From Flavobacterium sp. GT3R68 (GTDB taxonomy: Bacteria; Bacteroidota; Bacteroidia; Flavobacteriales; Flavobacteriaceae): DNA of 64,000 nt. Location: positions 124,001 through 188,000 of the forward strand of contig NZ_VJZK01000001.1 in the NCBI RefSeq assembly GCF_007109225.1, written 5' to 3'. Every line of letters begins with the position of its first letter. Position 1 is the stretch's first letter. The position numbers and the translations under genes were made by a program. The notes under the pieces were generated by a model. That model ran no database searches, was not told the origin of the DNA, and saw only the letters and a program-made list of their open reading frames with translations. Positions 8,278 to 17,091 of this stretch are shown one piece after another.

Positions 8278-8871
8278 TTATCTGTGCCAGATTGGGCTTT
8301 CGATAATCATTGGCAGCACAATACCAATAACAAAAGCCGACATAACTAAGGTCCAGTCTCTTTTGGAGAATCGGAAGAAAGTCTGCACGATATAGGATAA
8401 TATCAGAACGACAAAAACCACGACCAATTGTGCCGCTTCGATTCCGGTGGCAAACTCGAGAATCGGAAGTAATTTATCAGAGGCGCTTCCGCCAAGGATG
8501 GATTTAAAATAATTGGCAAATCCGAGTCCGTGGATAATACCGAAGAACAATGTGATGAACCCAATGATACTGATACTTTCGTTTTTAGATGATTTCCCCG
8601 CCGTGAAAAGATGAAAAATGGCAGTTACCAGGATAGTTATCGGTATTAAAAATTCGATCAGGTTCGCTTTAATGATGACTACTCCATACACCGAAAGCAG
8701 CAATGCCAGGGTATGTCCAATGGTAAAAATGGAAATTAAAACCAGGACTCTTTTCCAATCCTTAAAAGCATACGGCACCGTTAAAGCAATTAGAAAAAGC
8801 ACATGATCATAGGCCCTGATGTCTAAAACATGACGCATTCCTATTTCAAAATAGATCCAAAATTCTGACAT
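8278..8871 (-). CDS. HupE/UreJ-like membrane protein
   Basis: An integral membrane protein of 197 residues with about six hydrophobic helices. The N-terminal motif GMRHVLDIRAYDHVLFLIAL and FTIGHTLALLLS match the HupE/UreJ_2 family, in which conserved His and Asp residues in the membrane are thought to handle nickel or cobalt. Here no hydrogenase or urease genes are near, so a metal role is only inferred. An in-frame ATG at 8904 would give 11 extra residues, but it lies within 3 bp of a -7 promoter motif at 8902-8909, so the start at 8871 (MSEFWIYFEIG) is preferred. It heads the leftward group HupE-like, dCMP deaminase, S41 protease. Confidence 0.8.
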   Translation of the reverse strand: MSEFWIYFEIGMRHVLDIRAYDHVLFLIALTVPYAFKDWKRVLVLISIFTIGHTLALLLSVYGVVIIKANLIEFLIPITILVTAIFHLFTAGKSSKNESISIIGFITLFFGIIHGLGFANYFKSILGGSASDKLLPILEFATGIEAAQLVVVFVVLILSYIVQTFFRFSKRDWTLVMSAFVIGIVLPMIIESPIWHR

Positions 8872-8901
8872 TGTATGTGATATTAAAGATTTAGATAGTG
8901 T

Positions 8902-8909
8902 CAAACTTA
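8902..8909 (-). promoter_or_regulatory. Putative -7 element for the HupE-like gene
   Basis: On the minus strand this is TAAGTTTG, an exact TAnnTTTG, 30 bp before the preferred ATG. No TTG was found at the -33 distance. It argues against a start at 8904. Confidence 0.4.
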
Positions 8910-8997
8910 CGATTTATTTTGAAAAAAGCCGGATGGGACTCTATTAAATGCATTCTGAAATATATTTTTTAAAACGGGTATTATTTAGAAACCGTAA

Positions 8998-9028
8998 TTG
9001 TTAAAATCTAAATTTAGCAGTATATTTG
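8998..9028 (+). promoter_or_regulatory. Flavobacterial promoter for the TerB-like gene
   Basis: TTG (8998-9000), 20 bp, TATATTTG (9021-9028): both elements and the spacing fit the Flavobacterium consensus. The ATG follows 22 bp later. Confidence 0.65.
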
Positions 9029-9050
9029 TGCTATACTTAAAAGAACAATT

Positions 9051-9482
9051 ATGTCATTTTCAGATTTATTTGATAACGAATTTAAAAGCAGAAACAAAGG
9101 TCATTTCTCTGCCATTGTAAGAGTGGCTACGGCCGATGGAGATATGAGCGCGGAGGAAAGATTATTCCTTGACAAACTGGCCAAACAATTGGAGATTTCC
9201 AAGGATGAATATGAGGAAATTCTGGAAAACCCAATGAAATATCCAATTAATCCCCCATATTTATACACCCAGAGACTGGAACGTCTGTATGATTTGTCGA
9301 GAATGGTATTTGCGGACCATGTTTTAGGACAAAGACAGAAAGATATTTTACAAAAGTTTGCTTTGGCACTTGGTTTCACGCCGGGGAACGTTAGCTTTAT
9401 TGTTGACAAAGCCTTGTCATTGTTAGTCCAGAATGTGGATTTGGATACATTCGTTTTTGAAATGCAGCACATGAACCGATAA
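9051..9482 (+). CDS. TerB-like (tellurite-resistance fold) protein
   Basis: A soluble, all-helical protein of 143 residues. The segment AIVRVATADGDMSAEERLFL near residues 21-40 has the metal-binding acidic motif (DGDMSxEE) of the TerB/DjlA-N fold, followed by a helix with AKQLEISKDEYEEIL. In this family the acidic residues bind a metal ion; no tellurite genes are nearby, so a general stress or membrane-associated role is more likely than resistance itself. The gene has its own promoter and a strong hairpin after it, and seems monocistronic. It converges with fructose-1,6-bisphosphatase. Confidence 0.8.
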   Translation: MSFSDLFDNEFKSRNKGHFSAIVRVATADGDMSAEERLFLDKLAKQLEISKDEYEEILENPMKYPINPPYLYTQRLERLYDLSRMVFADHVLGQRQKDILQKFALALGFTPGNVSFIVDKALSLLVQNVDLDTFVFEMQHMNR

Positions 9483-9504
9483 TTATCGGTCATTATATAA
9501 AATA

Positions 9505-9533
9505 AAAAAGGTCCTGAAATTCAGGACCTTTTT
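9505..9533. terminator. Bidirectional terminator between the TerB-like gene and fbp
   Basis: AAAAAGGTCCTGA-AAT-TCAGGACCTTTTT: a 13-bp perfect stem with A tract before and T tract after, 22 bp past one stop and 15 bp past the converging one. Confidence 0.9.
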
Positions 9534-9548
9534 ATTTTATATGCTTCT

Positions 9549-10550
9549 TTACTTTATCATGAATTCTTCGGCCTTTTCCACCATGTTATGGCTTCCGCAG
9601 AAAAAAGGTACGCGCTGATGCAGTTCAGTCGGCTGGATTTCCATGATTCTGCCGAAACCATCCGAAGCTTTACCTCCCGCCTGTTCGGCTATAAAAGCCA
9701 TGGGATTGCATTCATACAACAATCTCAGTTTCCCATTTGGCGATTTTGAACTCGTTGGGTAAATGTAAATTCCGCCTTTGATCATATTCCGGTGAAAATC
9801 CGACACGAGACTTCCGATATAACGGGAAGTGTAAGGTCTGTCGCCTTCCTCTGACTGGCAATATTTGATATAGTCCTTTACGCCTTGCGGAAAATGAACA
9901 TAATTTCCTTCATTGATAGAGTAGATTTTTCCATCTTTGGAATATTGCATGTTTGGGTGCGAAAGATAGAACGTTCCGATAGCCGGATTCAGGGTAAATC
10001 CATTTACGCCATGTCCTGTTGTATAAACCAACATCGTTGAAGTTCCGTAAATCACATAACCCGCAGCTACCTGACTTGTTCCAGGCTGCAGGAAATCTGC
10101 CATTGTTACTGGTGTACCGATTGGAGAAATTCTTCTGAAAACAGAAAAAATAGTTCCCACGGAAACGTTCACATCAATATTGGACGAACCGTCAAGCGGA
10201 TCCATCAAAACGACATATTTGTTATTATGGCATTTGTCATTTCCGGCAACGGTAATAAACTCATCGTTTTCCTCGGAAGCAATCCCGCAAACAATTTCCC
10301 GATTGATCAAGGTCTGGATAAAAACATCATTGGCATAAACGTCCAGTTTTTGCTGGTCTTCTCCCTGTATATTTTGTTCGCCTGCCGCACCTACAATATC
10401 CACTAATCCAGCTTTGTTAACCTTATAGTTGACTACCTTGGCTGCCAGCCTGATAGAATTGATGATTCTTGATAACTCGCCCGATGAATATTGAAAATCT
10501 TCTTGTTTCTCAATAATGAATTCACCTAAAGTCTTATTCCGTTGTTCCAT
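9549..10550 (-). CDS. fbp: Fructose-1,6-bisphosphatase, class I
   Basis: A gluconeogenic enzyme of 333 residues that hydrolyses fructose-1,6-bisphosphate to fructose-6-phosphate in the cytosol. The metal site is seen as ASEENDEF and [14 protein letters not shown] (about residues 92-125), and the sugar-phosphate site as [14 protein letters not shown] and GGIYIYP. A further conserved stretch, [20 protein letters not shown], is in the C-terminal half. Length and motifs match class I (eukaryote-like) FBPase and not GlpX. The start [16 protein letters not shown] is usual for the family. It diverges from the acetyltransferase gene at 10659 across 108 bp. Confidence 0.96.
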   Translation of the reverse strand: MEQRNKTLGEFIIEKQEDFQYSSGELSRIINSIRLAAKVVNYKVNKAGLVDIVGAAGEQNIQGEDQQKLDVYANDVFIQTLINREIVCGIASEENDEFITVAGNDKCHNNKYVVLMDPLDGSSNIDVNVSVGTIFSVFRRISPIGTPVTMADFLQPGTSQVAAGYVIYGTSTMLVYTTGHGVNGFTLNPAIGTFYLSHPNMQYSKDGKIYSINEGNYVHFPQGVKDYIKYCQSEEGDRPYTSRYIGSLVSDFHRNMIKGGIYIYPTSSKSPNGKLRLLYECNPMAFIAEQAGGKASDGFGRIMEIQPTELHQRVPFFCGSHNMVEKAEEFMIK

Positions 10551-10658
10551 TGTAAGTACGTTGTCGTTGTGTTCACAAATATCGTGTTTTTTGTTAAATT
10601 CAAATCATTATTATTTGATAGATTTACACAATTAAATTTTTATTGAAATTAGAACTTT

Positions 10659-11132
10659 ATGACTATTCGAAAAGGCCAAAAAGAAGACATGCCGGCGGTT
10701 TTAGATCTCATCAGAGAACTGGCTGTTTTTGAAAAAGAACCGGATGCCGTTGTTGTGACTGTTGCCGATCTGGAGCGCGATGGGTTTTCTGAAAATCCAA
10801 TGTTCCAGACAATTGTTGCCGAGATTGAGGATGAAATTGTAGGGATGGCGTTGTATTATTACCGTTATTCAACCTGGAAAGGGAAAACCATTCACTTGGA
10901 AGATTTGATTGTAAAGGAAAAAATGCGGGGAACGGGTTTAGGATCGGCGTTGTATAAAGAAATCATTGCTCAGGGCAAAAAAGATAATGTTCGCCGTGTT
11001 GAATGGAATGTGCTCGATTGGAATACTCCCGCCATTGATTTTTACGAGAAATCAGGTGCCAGAATATTGCATGACTGGCGTGTGGTTCAGATGGACGAAA
11101 GCGGAATTGATAATTTTTTAGACAGATTATAA
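10659..11132 (+). CDS. GNAT acetyltransferase, spermidine/thialysine acetyltransferase-like
   Basis: A 157-residue acetyl-CoA dependent N-acetyltransferase. The start MTIRKGQKEDMPAVLDLIRE and AVFEKEPDAV are characteristic of the SSAT/thialysine branch. The acetyl-CoA site is LEDLIVKEKMRGTGLGSALY (about residues 86-105), with the pyrophosphate loop RGTGLG. WNVLDWNTPAIDFYEKSGA is the C-terminal conserved part, including the Tyr that often acts as general acid. The stop codon abuts the start of aspartate kinase directly, so the two are co-transcribed. The natural acceptor (polyamine, thialysine or another amine) cannot be told from sequence. Confidence 0.9.
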   Translation: MTIRKGQKEDMPAVLDLIRELAVFEKEPDAVVVTVADLERDGFSENPMFQTIVAEIEDEIVGMALYYYRYSTWKGKTIHLEDLIVKEKMRGTGLGSALYKEIIAQGKKDNVRRVEWNVLDWNTPAIDFYEKSGARILHDWRVVQMDESGIDNFLDRL

Positions 11133-12392
11133 ATGAGAATATTCAAATTTGGAGGCGCTTCGGTAAAAGATGCAGCCGGAATCAGGAACGTATATGAGGT
11201 TTTGCAAAAAACAGGCTACGAAGATGTATTGATTGTCGTATCCGCGATGGGAAAAACAACCAATGCCCTCGAAGTGGTCATCAAGAATTATTTTGAGAAA
11301 TCGCCAGCACTGCAAGCTTCCGTTCAGGACGTTAAAAAATACCACAACCAGATTCTGATGGATTTGTTTGAGGATGAAAAGCATCCCGTTTTTGCTGACG
11401 TAAATGTTTTTTTCGCCGATTTGGAATATTTCTTAAACCAGAATAAATCACCCAATTACAATTTTGTTTACGATCAGGTGGTCAGTTTTGGAGAGTTGAT
11501 TTCGACAAAAATAATCAGCCATTACATGAGTCTGATGGGTATCAAAACCCAATGGCTTGATGTTAGAAATTTCATAAAAACCGACACCAATTACCGTGAC
11601 GCAACTGTGGACTGGGATTTTACCCAGAAAAATATTTCCAAAAATGTCAAGAAAAAAGTTCTGAACATTACCCAGGGATTTTTGGGTTCGGATGAAAACA
11701 GTTTCACCACAACTTTAGGACGCGAAGGCTCCGATTATACGGCCGCCATTTTTGCGTACTGCCTGAATGCCGAAAGTGTCACCATTTGGAAAGACGTTCC
11801 CGGCGTCATGAATGCGGACCCGAGATATTTTGAAAATGCGAGCCTACTGAACCAGATTTCGTATCGGGAAGCCATTGAGCTGGCCTTTTACGGAGCCACG
11901 GTAATCCATCCTAAAACCTTGCAGCCCCTGCAGCGCAAAGAAATTCCGCTCTATGTAAAATCGTTCATCAATCCTCTGCTGCCTGGAACAAGCGTCAGCA
12001 AAGGATCCGATCTGGAACCTCAGTTACCATGTTTTATCGTGAAGAAAAACCAATTGTTAGTTTCACTTTCTTCGATTGATTTTTCATTTATAATGGAAGA
12101 GAATATCAGTGAAATATTTGCATTATTACATCAGTTTAAAATGAAGGTGGATCTGATCCAGAATTCTGCCATCAGTTTCTCGGTGTGTGTAGATGATAAG
12201 TTTGGCAATTTTGGAGCGTTAAAAAACATCCTTTCTAAAAAATTCGCCGTAACTTATAATGAAAATGTTTCGCTGTATACCATTCGCCATTTTGATGAAA
12301 AAGCAACCAAAATGGTAGAGAAAAACAAAGACGTTTTATTGAAGCAGATGAGCCGTGAAACAATGCAGATAGTAACCAAGGAAAGCAATTAA
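11133..12392 (+). CDS. Aspartate kinase
   Basis: A monofunctional aspartokinase of 419 residues that phosphorylates aspartate in the first step towards lysine, threonine, methionine and diaminopimelate. The N-terminal nucleotide site is RIFKFGGASVKDAAG. TTLGREGSDYTAAIFAY, IWKDVPGVMNADPRY and AFYGATVIHPKTLQPL are the kinase-domain signatures. The last about 120 residues are in the position of the regulatory ACT domains but look weakly conserved, so allosteric control by amino acids is uncertain. The gene starts with no gap after one acetyltransferase gene and is followed by another acetyltransferase 1 bp later: a three-gene operon. Confidence 0.93.
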   Translation: MRIFKFGGASVKDAAGIRNVYEVLQKTGYEDVLIVVSAMGKTTNALEVVIKNYFEKSPALQASVQDVKKYHNQILMDLFEDEKHPVFADVNVFFADLEYFLNQNKSPNYNFVYDQVVSFGELISTKIISHYMSLMGIKTQWLDVRNFIKTDTNYRDATVDWDFTQKNISKNVKKKVLNITQGFLGSDENSFTTTLGREGSDYTAAIFAYCLNAESVTIWKDVPGVMNADPRYFENASLLNQISYREAIELAFYGATVIHPKTLQPLQRKEIPLYVKSFINPLLPGTSVSKGSDLEPQLPCFIVKKNQLLVSLSSIDFSFIMEENISEIFALLHQFKMKVDLIQNSAISFSVCVDDKFGNFGALKNILSKKFAVTYNENVSLYTIRHFDEKATKMVEKNKDVLLKQMSRETMQIVTKESN

Positions 12393-12393
12393 T

Positions 12394-12951
12394 ATGGAGA
12401 AGATTGAAATCAGGAAAGTATTACATCACGACTGCGAGCTATTGCATAGACTGGCCGTTGAGACATTTGTAGAAAGCTACGGTTCTGTCAATGCAGAAGC
12501 CAACATGCAAGGCTATTTGAACCAGAATTATTCTGTTGAGCAGTTAAAACTGGAATTAAAACATCCTTTTTCTGAATTTTATTTTGCTTATCTGAATCAG
12601 GAAGCTGTTGGTTTTTTAAAAATCAACTTTAACGAAGCCCAAACCAAAACACAAGACAAACCATCCATTGAAATTGAACGGATTTATGTTTTAAAGAAAT
12701 TCCAAGGAAAACAAATCGGGCAGCTTTTATTCAACAAGGCCATAGAGATTGGAAAAGAACAACACGCCAAATATTTATGGTTGGGTGTTTGGGAGAAAAA
12801 CGAACGGGCTATAAGGTTTTATCAAAAAAACGGTTTACTCCCTTATGGCAAACACATCTTCAAATTGGGAGATGAGGAGCAGCTCGACATTCTGATGAAG
12901 GTTGCTGTAACATCGTTTTCAAATCCAATTGAATCCAAAAAATCCGATTAA
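12394..12951 (+). CDS. GNAT family N-acetyltransferase
   Basis: A 185-residue GNAT protein. The acetyl-CoA binding part is IEIERIYVLKKFQGKQIGQL (about residues 88-107), with Q/R-x-x-G-x-G/Q written QGKQIG, and LGVWEKNERAIRFYQKNGL is the conserved motif B. The shape resembles the PaiA/diamine N-acetyltransferase branch (DCELLHRLAVETFVESYG at the N-terminus), but the acceptor is not clear. It is the third gene of the operon with aspartate kinase, one base after it. Two unrelated GNAT genes on either side of lysC-type kinase may be chance. Confidence 0.85.
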   Translation: MEKIEIRKVLHHDCELLHRLAVETFVESYGSVNAEANMQGYLNQNYSVEQLKLELKHPFSEFYFAYLNQEAVGFLKINFNEAQTKTQDKPSIEIERIYVLKKFQGKQIGQLLFNKAIEIGKEQHAKYLWLGVWEKNERAIRFYQKNGLLPYGKHIFKLGDEEQLDILMKVAVTSFSNPIESKKSD

Positions 12952-12993
12952 AACCACCGCTTGCCATATCACTGATTTTTCGCTGGAATACAC

Positions 12994-13001
12994 TACTTTT
13001 G
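12994..13001 (+). promoter_or_regulatory. Putative -7 element for the large outer-membrane protein gene
   Basis: TACTTTTG, an exact TAnnTTTG match, ends 22 bp before the ATG at 13024. No TTG was seen at 17-23 bp upstream. Confidence 0.4.
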
Positions 13002-13023
13002 AAGTCTGGCCGTTATAGTAGTT

Positions 13024-16000
13024 ATGATGAAAAAATTATTTTTTTGGATTTTTATCGGGCTTTTTTCCGGGCTTCACGCTCAGGAAATCACTACGCCGTA
13101 TAAAACCAAAAAAATCATCGCAACCCGAGACACCGTAAGAATCGACAGCGTCAGTGTCAATTCCGCTTTTTTTAAATTGCTTGACGCCAAAGGAACTGCA
13201 ATCGACACTTCTTATTACAAAATGGATTTCCAGAGAGGAATTCTGATCTTCAAGGACAGCATTCCTTTTTCAAATGATACCTTAACCGTGCGCTTTTTAA
13301 AGTTCCCAGATTATTTGACCAAGGAATACCGGATTTATGATAAAAGCCGGATTGTCAGCAACGACGCTGCATTGGGCGATTTATACAAAGTATCCTCCGG
13401 TCCAATCAAGAAATTTGTTCCTTTTGACGGACTGAATACTTCCGGAAGCATTACGCGTGGAGTTACCATCGGAAACAATCAGAATGCTGTGGTCAATTCG
13501 GCTTTGGATTTACAGATTACCGGAAAAATATCCGACAAGGTCAGCATCCGCGCCTCCATACAGGACAGCAATATTCCGTTGCAGGAAGGTGGTTATTCCC
13601 AGAAACTGGATGAATTTGACCAGATTTTCATCGAACTTTTCTCTGATAAGTGGAGCATCCGCGCCGGAGATCTATTCCTGGAAAACCGAAAATCGAAATT
13701 TCTGAATTTCAATAAAAAAGTACAGGGTATTGCGGCAAATTTCGAGTTCGGAAAACCCGAGGCTAAAACAACAGTTTTCGCTTCGGCCGCTCTTGTTCGG
13801 GGTCAATATGCCAAAAGTACTTTTATCGGGCAGGAAGGCAATCAGGGACCTTATAAATTACGAGGACCAAATGGAGAATTGTTTATTCTAGTAATTTCGG
13901 GTTCCGAAAGGGTGTATGTCAATGGAATTTTGTTAAAACGCGGCGAAAACAATGATTACACCATTGACTATAATGCGGGCGAGATAAAATTTACGTCTCT
14001 TTTTCCGATCACCTCCGAAATGCGGATTAACATCGAATACCAATATTCCGACAGAAATTACACAAGATTCGTTACCTATGCCGGTGCAACGCACGAACGC
14101 GAACAATGGAGTCTGGGCGGTTATGTCTATTCTGAAAACGATATAAAAAACCAGCCTTTACAGCAAAATTTATCGGCAGACCAAGCCCAGATTTTAGTCA
14201 ATGCCGGAGACAATCCTGCCGTGATGTTTTCGCCATCCGCTTATATTGATTCGTATTCGGAAAACAAAATTTTATATAGAAAGACACTGGTAAATGGCGT
14301 CGAGGTTTTTGAATTTTCGACTGACGAAACTGAAGTATTGTACAGTGTCCGATTCACATTAGTAGGGAATAATCAGGGAAATTACATCTTAACCAGCGCT
14401 GCTGCTGTGGGGCGAATTTATGAATATGTCGCCCCTGCCGGTGGAATTCCACAGGGAAATTACGAACCTATCATCCGATTGGTCCCACCCACAAAAATCC
14501 AGATTGCAACCGTTTTGGGAAAATACAATCCCTCTGAAAAAACAAATGTTGATTTTGAAGTCGGCATCAGCAACAATGATCTCAATTTATTTTCACCGAC
14601 AAATGACTCTGATAATATTGGTTTAGCCGGGAAATTTAATGTTAAGCAACGACTGTTTTCCAAAAAATGGGAAATCGATGCTTTTGCAAATTACCAATTG
14701 GTCCAGAGACAATTTAAAACCATCGAGCGATTGTTCGCCATAGAATTCGACCGGGACTGGAACTTGACGAATCCGTTAGGAAATCAGAGTTTGTTGATTT
14801 CGGGATTGAATTTTAATCTGCCGGAGAAAGGAAACTTTATTTATCAATTTGAAAAACTGGATTTCACCGAAAGCTTTTCGGGAAACCGTCATGTGATTAA
14901 TGGCCTGTTTAAATTAAAAAACTGGAGCTTTCAGGAGAATGGAAGTTACCTGAAAAGTGATGGCGATTATGCATCATCACAATTCATTCGTAGCCAGACC
15001 CAAACGAAGTATCATTTTGGCAAAAACTGGGTCGGCGGCACTTTACGCCTGGAAGACAATCAGGAAAAAATAAAAACGACCAATCAGTTCTCGGCTTTAA
15101 GCCAACGATTTTTCGAATATGGGACTTTCGCCGGCCGTGGTGACAGTACCAAAGTGTTTGTCGAATTGGGTTACCTGAACCGGAAGAATGACAGTCTGCA
15201 AAGCGGTTTCCTGCAACGGGTTAATACTTCGCAATCGTATTATTTAAAATCAAAACTAATCCAGACCGAAAAAAATGACCTGTCGGTTTTTATCAATTAC
15301 CGAAACCTGCATTTCACGGATGAAAACCGGGAAGATGAACCATCTTTAAACTCGAGAGTATTATACAATGATCGTTATTTCAACCAACTTATTCAGCTTG
15401 GCACAGCTTATGAAACTACTTCAGGAACGATTCCGCAACAGGAATTTACGTATCTGGAAGTGGAACCCGGCCAGGGAGTCTATACCTGGAATGATTATAA
15501 CGGGAACTCCATTCAGGAGTTGGAAGAATTTGAGGTGGCCCAATTTAGCGATCAGGCCAAATATGTCCGGATTTTTCTGCCGAATCAGATTTTTCGAAAA
15601 ACCCATCAGAACAAATTCTCGGTATCAGTTACTTTGAATCCTAATCAATGGCAAAATGAAACCGCATTCAAACATTTACTGTCTTATTTCTACGACCAGG
15701 CTTCCTTTCTGACGGAACGCAAAATAGAACGCAAGGGCAGTGATTTTGACTTAAATCCATTTGCTTCCAGCGATGATTTTCTGGGTTTAAACTCCAGTTT
15801 CCGAAACAGTCTGTTTTTCAATCGCGGCAAACAAAAGCATTCAGTAACGTATTCTTATCTGAGTAACCGGGCAAAAAATTTACTTTCTGTGGGTTCGCAG
15901 GAAAGCTATAATCGTTCGCATCAGATACAATATGCACATTTGTATCAAAAAAGCTGGCTGTTTGGTTTTGGAGGAAAGACGATTAAATCCAAAACGGTTT

Positions 16001-16431
16001 CAGAAAATTACGGCGCTAAAAACTTTAAGTTGATTGGTTATCAATTGGCGCCCAAAATCTCTTATCTGTTTTCGAAAAATGCGAGCTGGGATTTGTTTTA
16101 TGAATTTCAGAAAAAGGAAAATCAGATCGCAGACCGGGAAAAATTGGCCCAGCAAAGATTTGGAACCTCCTTTATGTATGCCACTGAAAAACAATTTACA
16201 ATGAATGGCGAATTCTCTTTGTATCAGAATAACTTCAACGGGAATGAATCGTCCCCGGTGGCGTATCAAATGCTTGAAGGTTTGCAATCCGGAAATAATT
16301 TAACCTGGCGCCTTTTACTGCAAAAAAACCTGACACAATATTTAGATGTCAACGTCAATTATCAGGGCCGGAAAAGTGAAACCAGCAAAGTCATTCACAC
16401 CGGCAGTATTCAACTAAGAGCTTATTTTTAA
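13024..16431 (+). CDS. Large outer-membrane beta-barrel protein of unknown function
   Basis: A 1135-residue exported protein. A signal peptide (MMKKLFFWIFIGLFSGLHAQ, cut after HAQ) opens it. Residues about 20-150 look like a periplasmic beta domain. From about 140 the sequence changes to alternating aromatic strands (TRGVTIGNNQNAVVNSALDL, SIRAGDLFLENRKSKFLNF), continuing to a final strand ending RAYF, as expected for an outer-membrane barrel ending in Phe. A segment near residues 290-330 (YVNGILLKRGENNDYTIDYN) resembles a surface beta-sandwich seen in other Bacteroidota membrane proteins. No TonB box or plug domain was recognised, so it is not an ordinary TonB-dependent receptor. A second ATG at 13027 is an equally good start. 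The gene has its own putative promoter. Confidence 0.75.
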   Translation: MMKKLFFWIFIGLFSGLHAQEITTPYKTKKIIATRDTVRIDSVSVNSAFFKLLDAKGTAIDTSYYKMDFQRGILIFKDSIPFSNDTLTVRFLKFPDYLTKEYRIYDKSRIVSNDAALGDLYKVSSGPIKKFVPFDGLNTSGSITRGVTIGNNQNAVVNSALDLQITGKISDKVSIRASIQDSNIPLQEGGYSQKLDEFDQIFIELFSDKWSIRAGDLFLENRKSKFLNFNKKVQGIAANFEFGKPEAKTTVFASAALVRGQYAKSTFIGQEGNQGPYKLRGPNGELFILVISGSERVYVNGILLKRGENNDYTIDYNAGEIKFTSLFPITSEMRINIEYQYSDRNYTRFVTYAGATHEREQWSLGGYVYSENDIKNQPLQQNLSADQAQILVNAGDNPAVMFSPSAYIDSYSENKILYRKTLVNGVEVFEFSTDETEVLYSVRFTLVGNNQGNYILTSAAAVGRIYEYVAPAGGIPQGNYEPIIRLVPPTKIQIATVLGKYNPSEKTNVDFEVGISNNDLNLFSPTNDSDNIGLAGKFNVKQRLFSKKWEIDAFANYQLVQRQFKTIERLFAIEFDRDWNLTNPLGNQSLLISGLNFNLPEKGNFIYQFEKLDFTESFSGNRHVINGLFKLKNWSFQENGSYLKSDGDYASSQFIRSQTQTKYHFGKNWVGGTLRLEDNQEKIKTTNQFSALSQRFFEYGTFAGRGDSTKVFVELGYLNRKNDSLQSGFLQRVNTSQSYYLKSKLIQTEKNDLSVFINYRNLHFTDENREDEPSLNSRVLYNDRYFNQLIQLGTAYETTSGTIPQQEFTYLEVEPGQGVYTWNDYNGNSIQELEEFEVAQFSDQAKYVRIFLPNQIFRKTHQNKFSVSVTLNPNQWQNETAFKHLLSYFYDQASFLTERKIERKGSDFDLNPFASSDDFLGLNSSFRNSLFFNRGKQKHSVTYSYLSNRAKNLLSVGSQESYNRSHQIQYAHLYQKSWLFGFGGKTIKSKTVSENYGAKNFKLIGYQLAPKISYLFSKNASWDLFYEFQKKENQIADREKLAQQRFGTSFMYATEKQFTMNGEFSLYQNNFNGNESSPVAYQMLEGLQSGNNLTWRLLLQKNLTQYLDVNVNYQGRKSETSKVIHTGSIQLRAYF

Positions 16432-16495
16432 ATTAATTACGATAATTGAAAATAAATTCATAAATTTAATAGTCAAAACTTAAACACTACCAATC

Positions 16496-16960
16496 ATGAA
16501 AAAAGTACTGTTATTATGTTTGCTATTTATTCTATCAAATAGTATTTACGCCCAAGAAACTGCGGCGGAGAAAAAAGCGAGAATCAAAACCGAAAAGGAA
16601 ATGGCGATAGCCAAAAAAGAAGCCGCTCTAAAAACGAAGGAGGCCGCGCCAAAACTCAGAGCTAAAATCAAAGAGACCGGCACAAAAACCAAAGTAAAAA
16701 CTACTACTAAAGTTACTAAAACTGCAGTACCTGTAGTTAAGGAGACAACAGTTAAAGTCAAAGCTAAACCGGTTATTAAAGAGACTAAAGTAAAGGTAAA
16801 AGCCAAAACTCGGGCAAAATTTAAAGAAACCAATGAAAGAGCACCTAGCGTTCCAGACAAGGTAACGGGACAATACAACGGAAAAAAAGTATATACCGGT
16901 CCGCGGGGTGGTAGATATTATATCAATTCCAATGGGAATAAAACGTATATCGAAGACTAA
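16496..16960 (+). CDS. Secreted Lys-rich protein with a C-terminal PBCV-type basic adaptor-like motif
   Basis: A 154-residue protein. A signal peptide (MKKVLLLCLLFILSNSIYAQ) is followed by about 90 residues made almost only of Lys, Ala, Thr, Val and Glu, with imperfect repeats of KVKAKxxxKETKVKVKAK. The C-terminal 30 residues, YNGKKVYTGPRGGRYYINSN.., match the motif of the PBCV-specific basic adaptor domain, which I know from chlorovirus proteins and from some bacteria; its function is not known. The basic middle could bind nucleic acid, lipid A or surface polymer. It is followed by a terminator at 16982-17008. It is unlikely to be an artefact: the frame has a signal, a start and a conserved end. 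Confidence 0.7.
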   Translation: MKKVLLLCLLFILSNSIYAQETAAEKKARIKTEKEMAIAKKEAALKTKEAAPKLRAKIKETGTKTKVKTTTKVTKTAVPVVKETTVKVKAKPVIKETKVKVKAKTRAKFKETNERAPSVPDKVTGQYNGKKVYTGPRGGRYYINSNGNKTYIED

Positions 16961-16981
16961 ATCAGTTTTAAACGTTCATAA

Positions 16982-17008
16982 AGGCAGCAAGAAATTGTTG
17001 CTTTTTTT
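16982..17008 (+). terminator. Intrinsic terminator after the Lys-rich protein gene
   Basis: GCAGCAA-GAAA-TTGTTGC (16984-16990 with 16995-17001, one G-T pair) followed by seven T, 22 bp past the stop. Confidence 0.75.
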
Positions 17009-17037
17009 GTTTCCATTCCTGCATCTTTTAATAAAGA

Positions 17038-17071
17038 TTGTTCAGGCGCATTTTGAAAATCCTTATATTTG
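17038..17071 (+). promoter_or_regulatory. Flavobacterial promoter for the lipoprotein gene
   Basis: TTG (17038-17040), 23 bp, TATATTTG (17064-17071), then 20 bp to the ATG at 17092. It supports 17092 as the true start, since an upstream TTG at 17038 would lie within the promoter itself. Confidence 0.6.
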
Positions 17072-17091
17072 AGGTCATTAAACCCAAAAAC

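Noticed and set aside
9051-9482. A tellurite-resistance or defence system
   Set aside because: Only a lone TerB-like domain protein is present; no TerC/D/Z/Y or defence genes are near.
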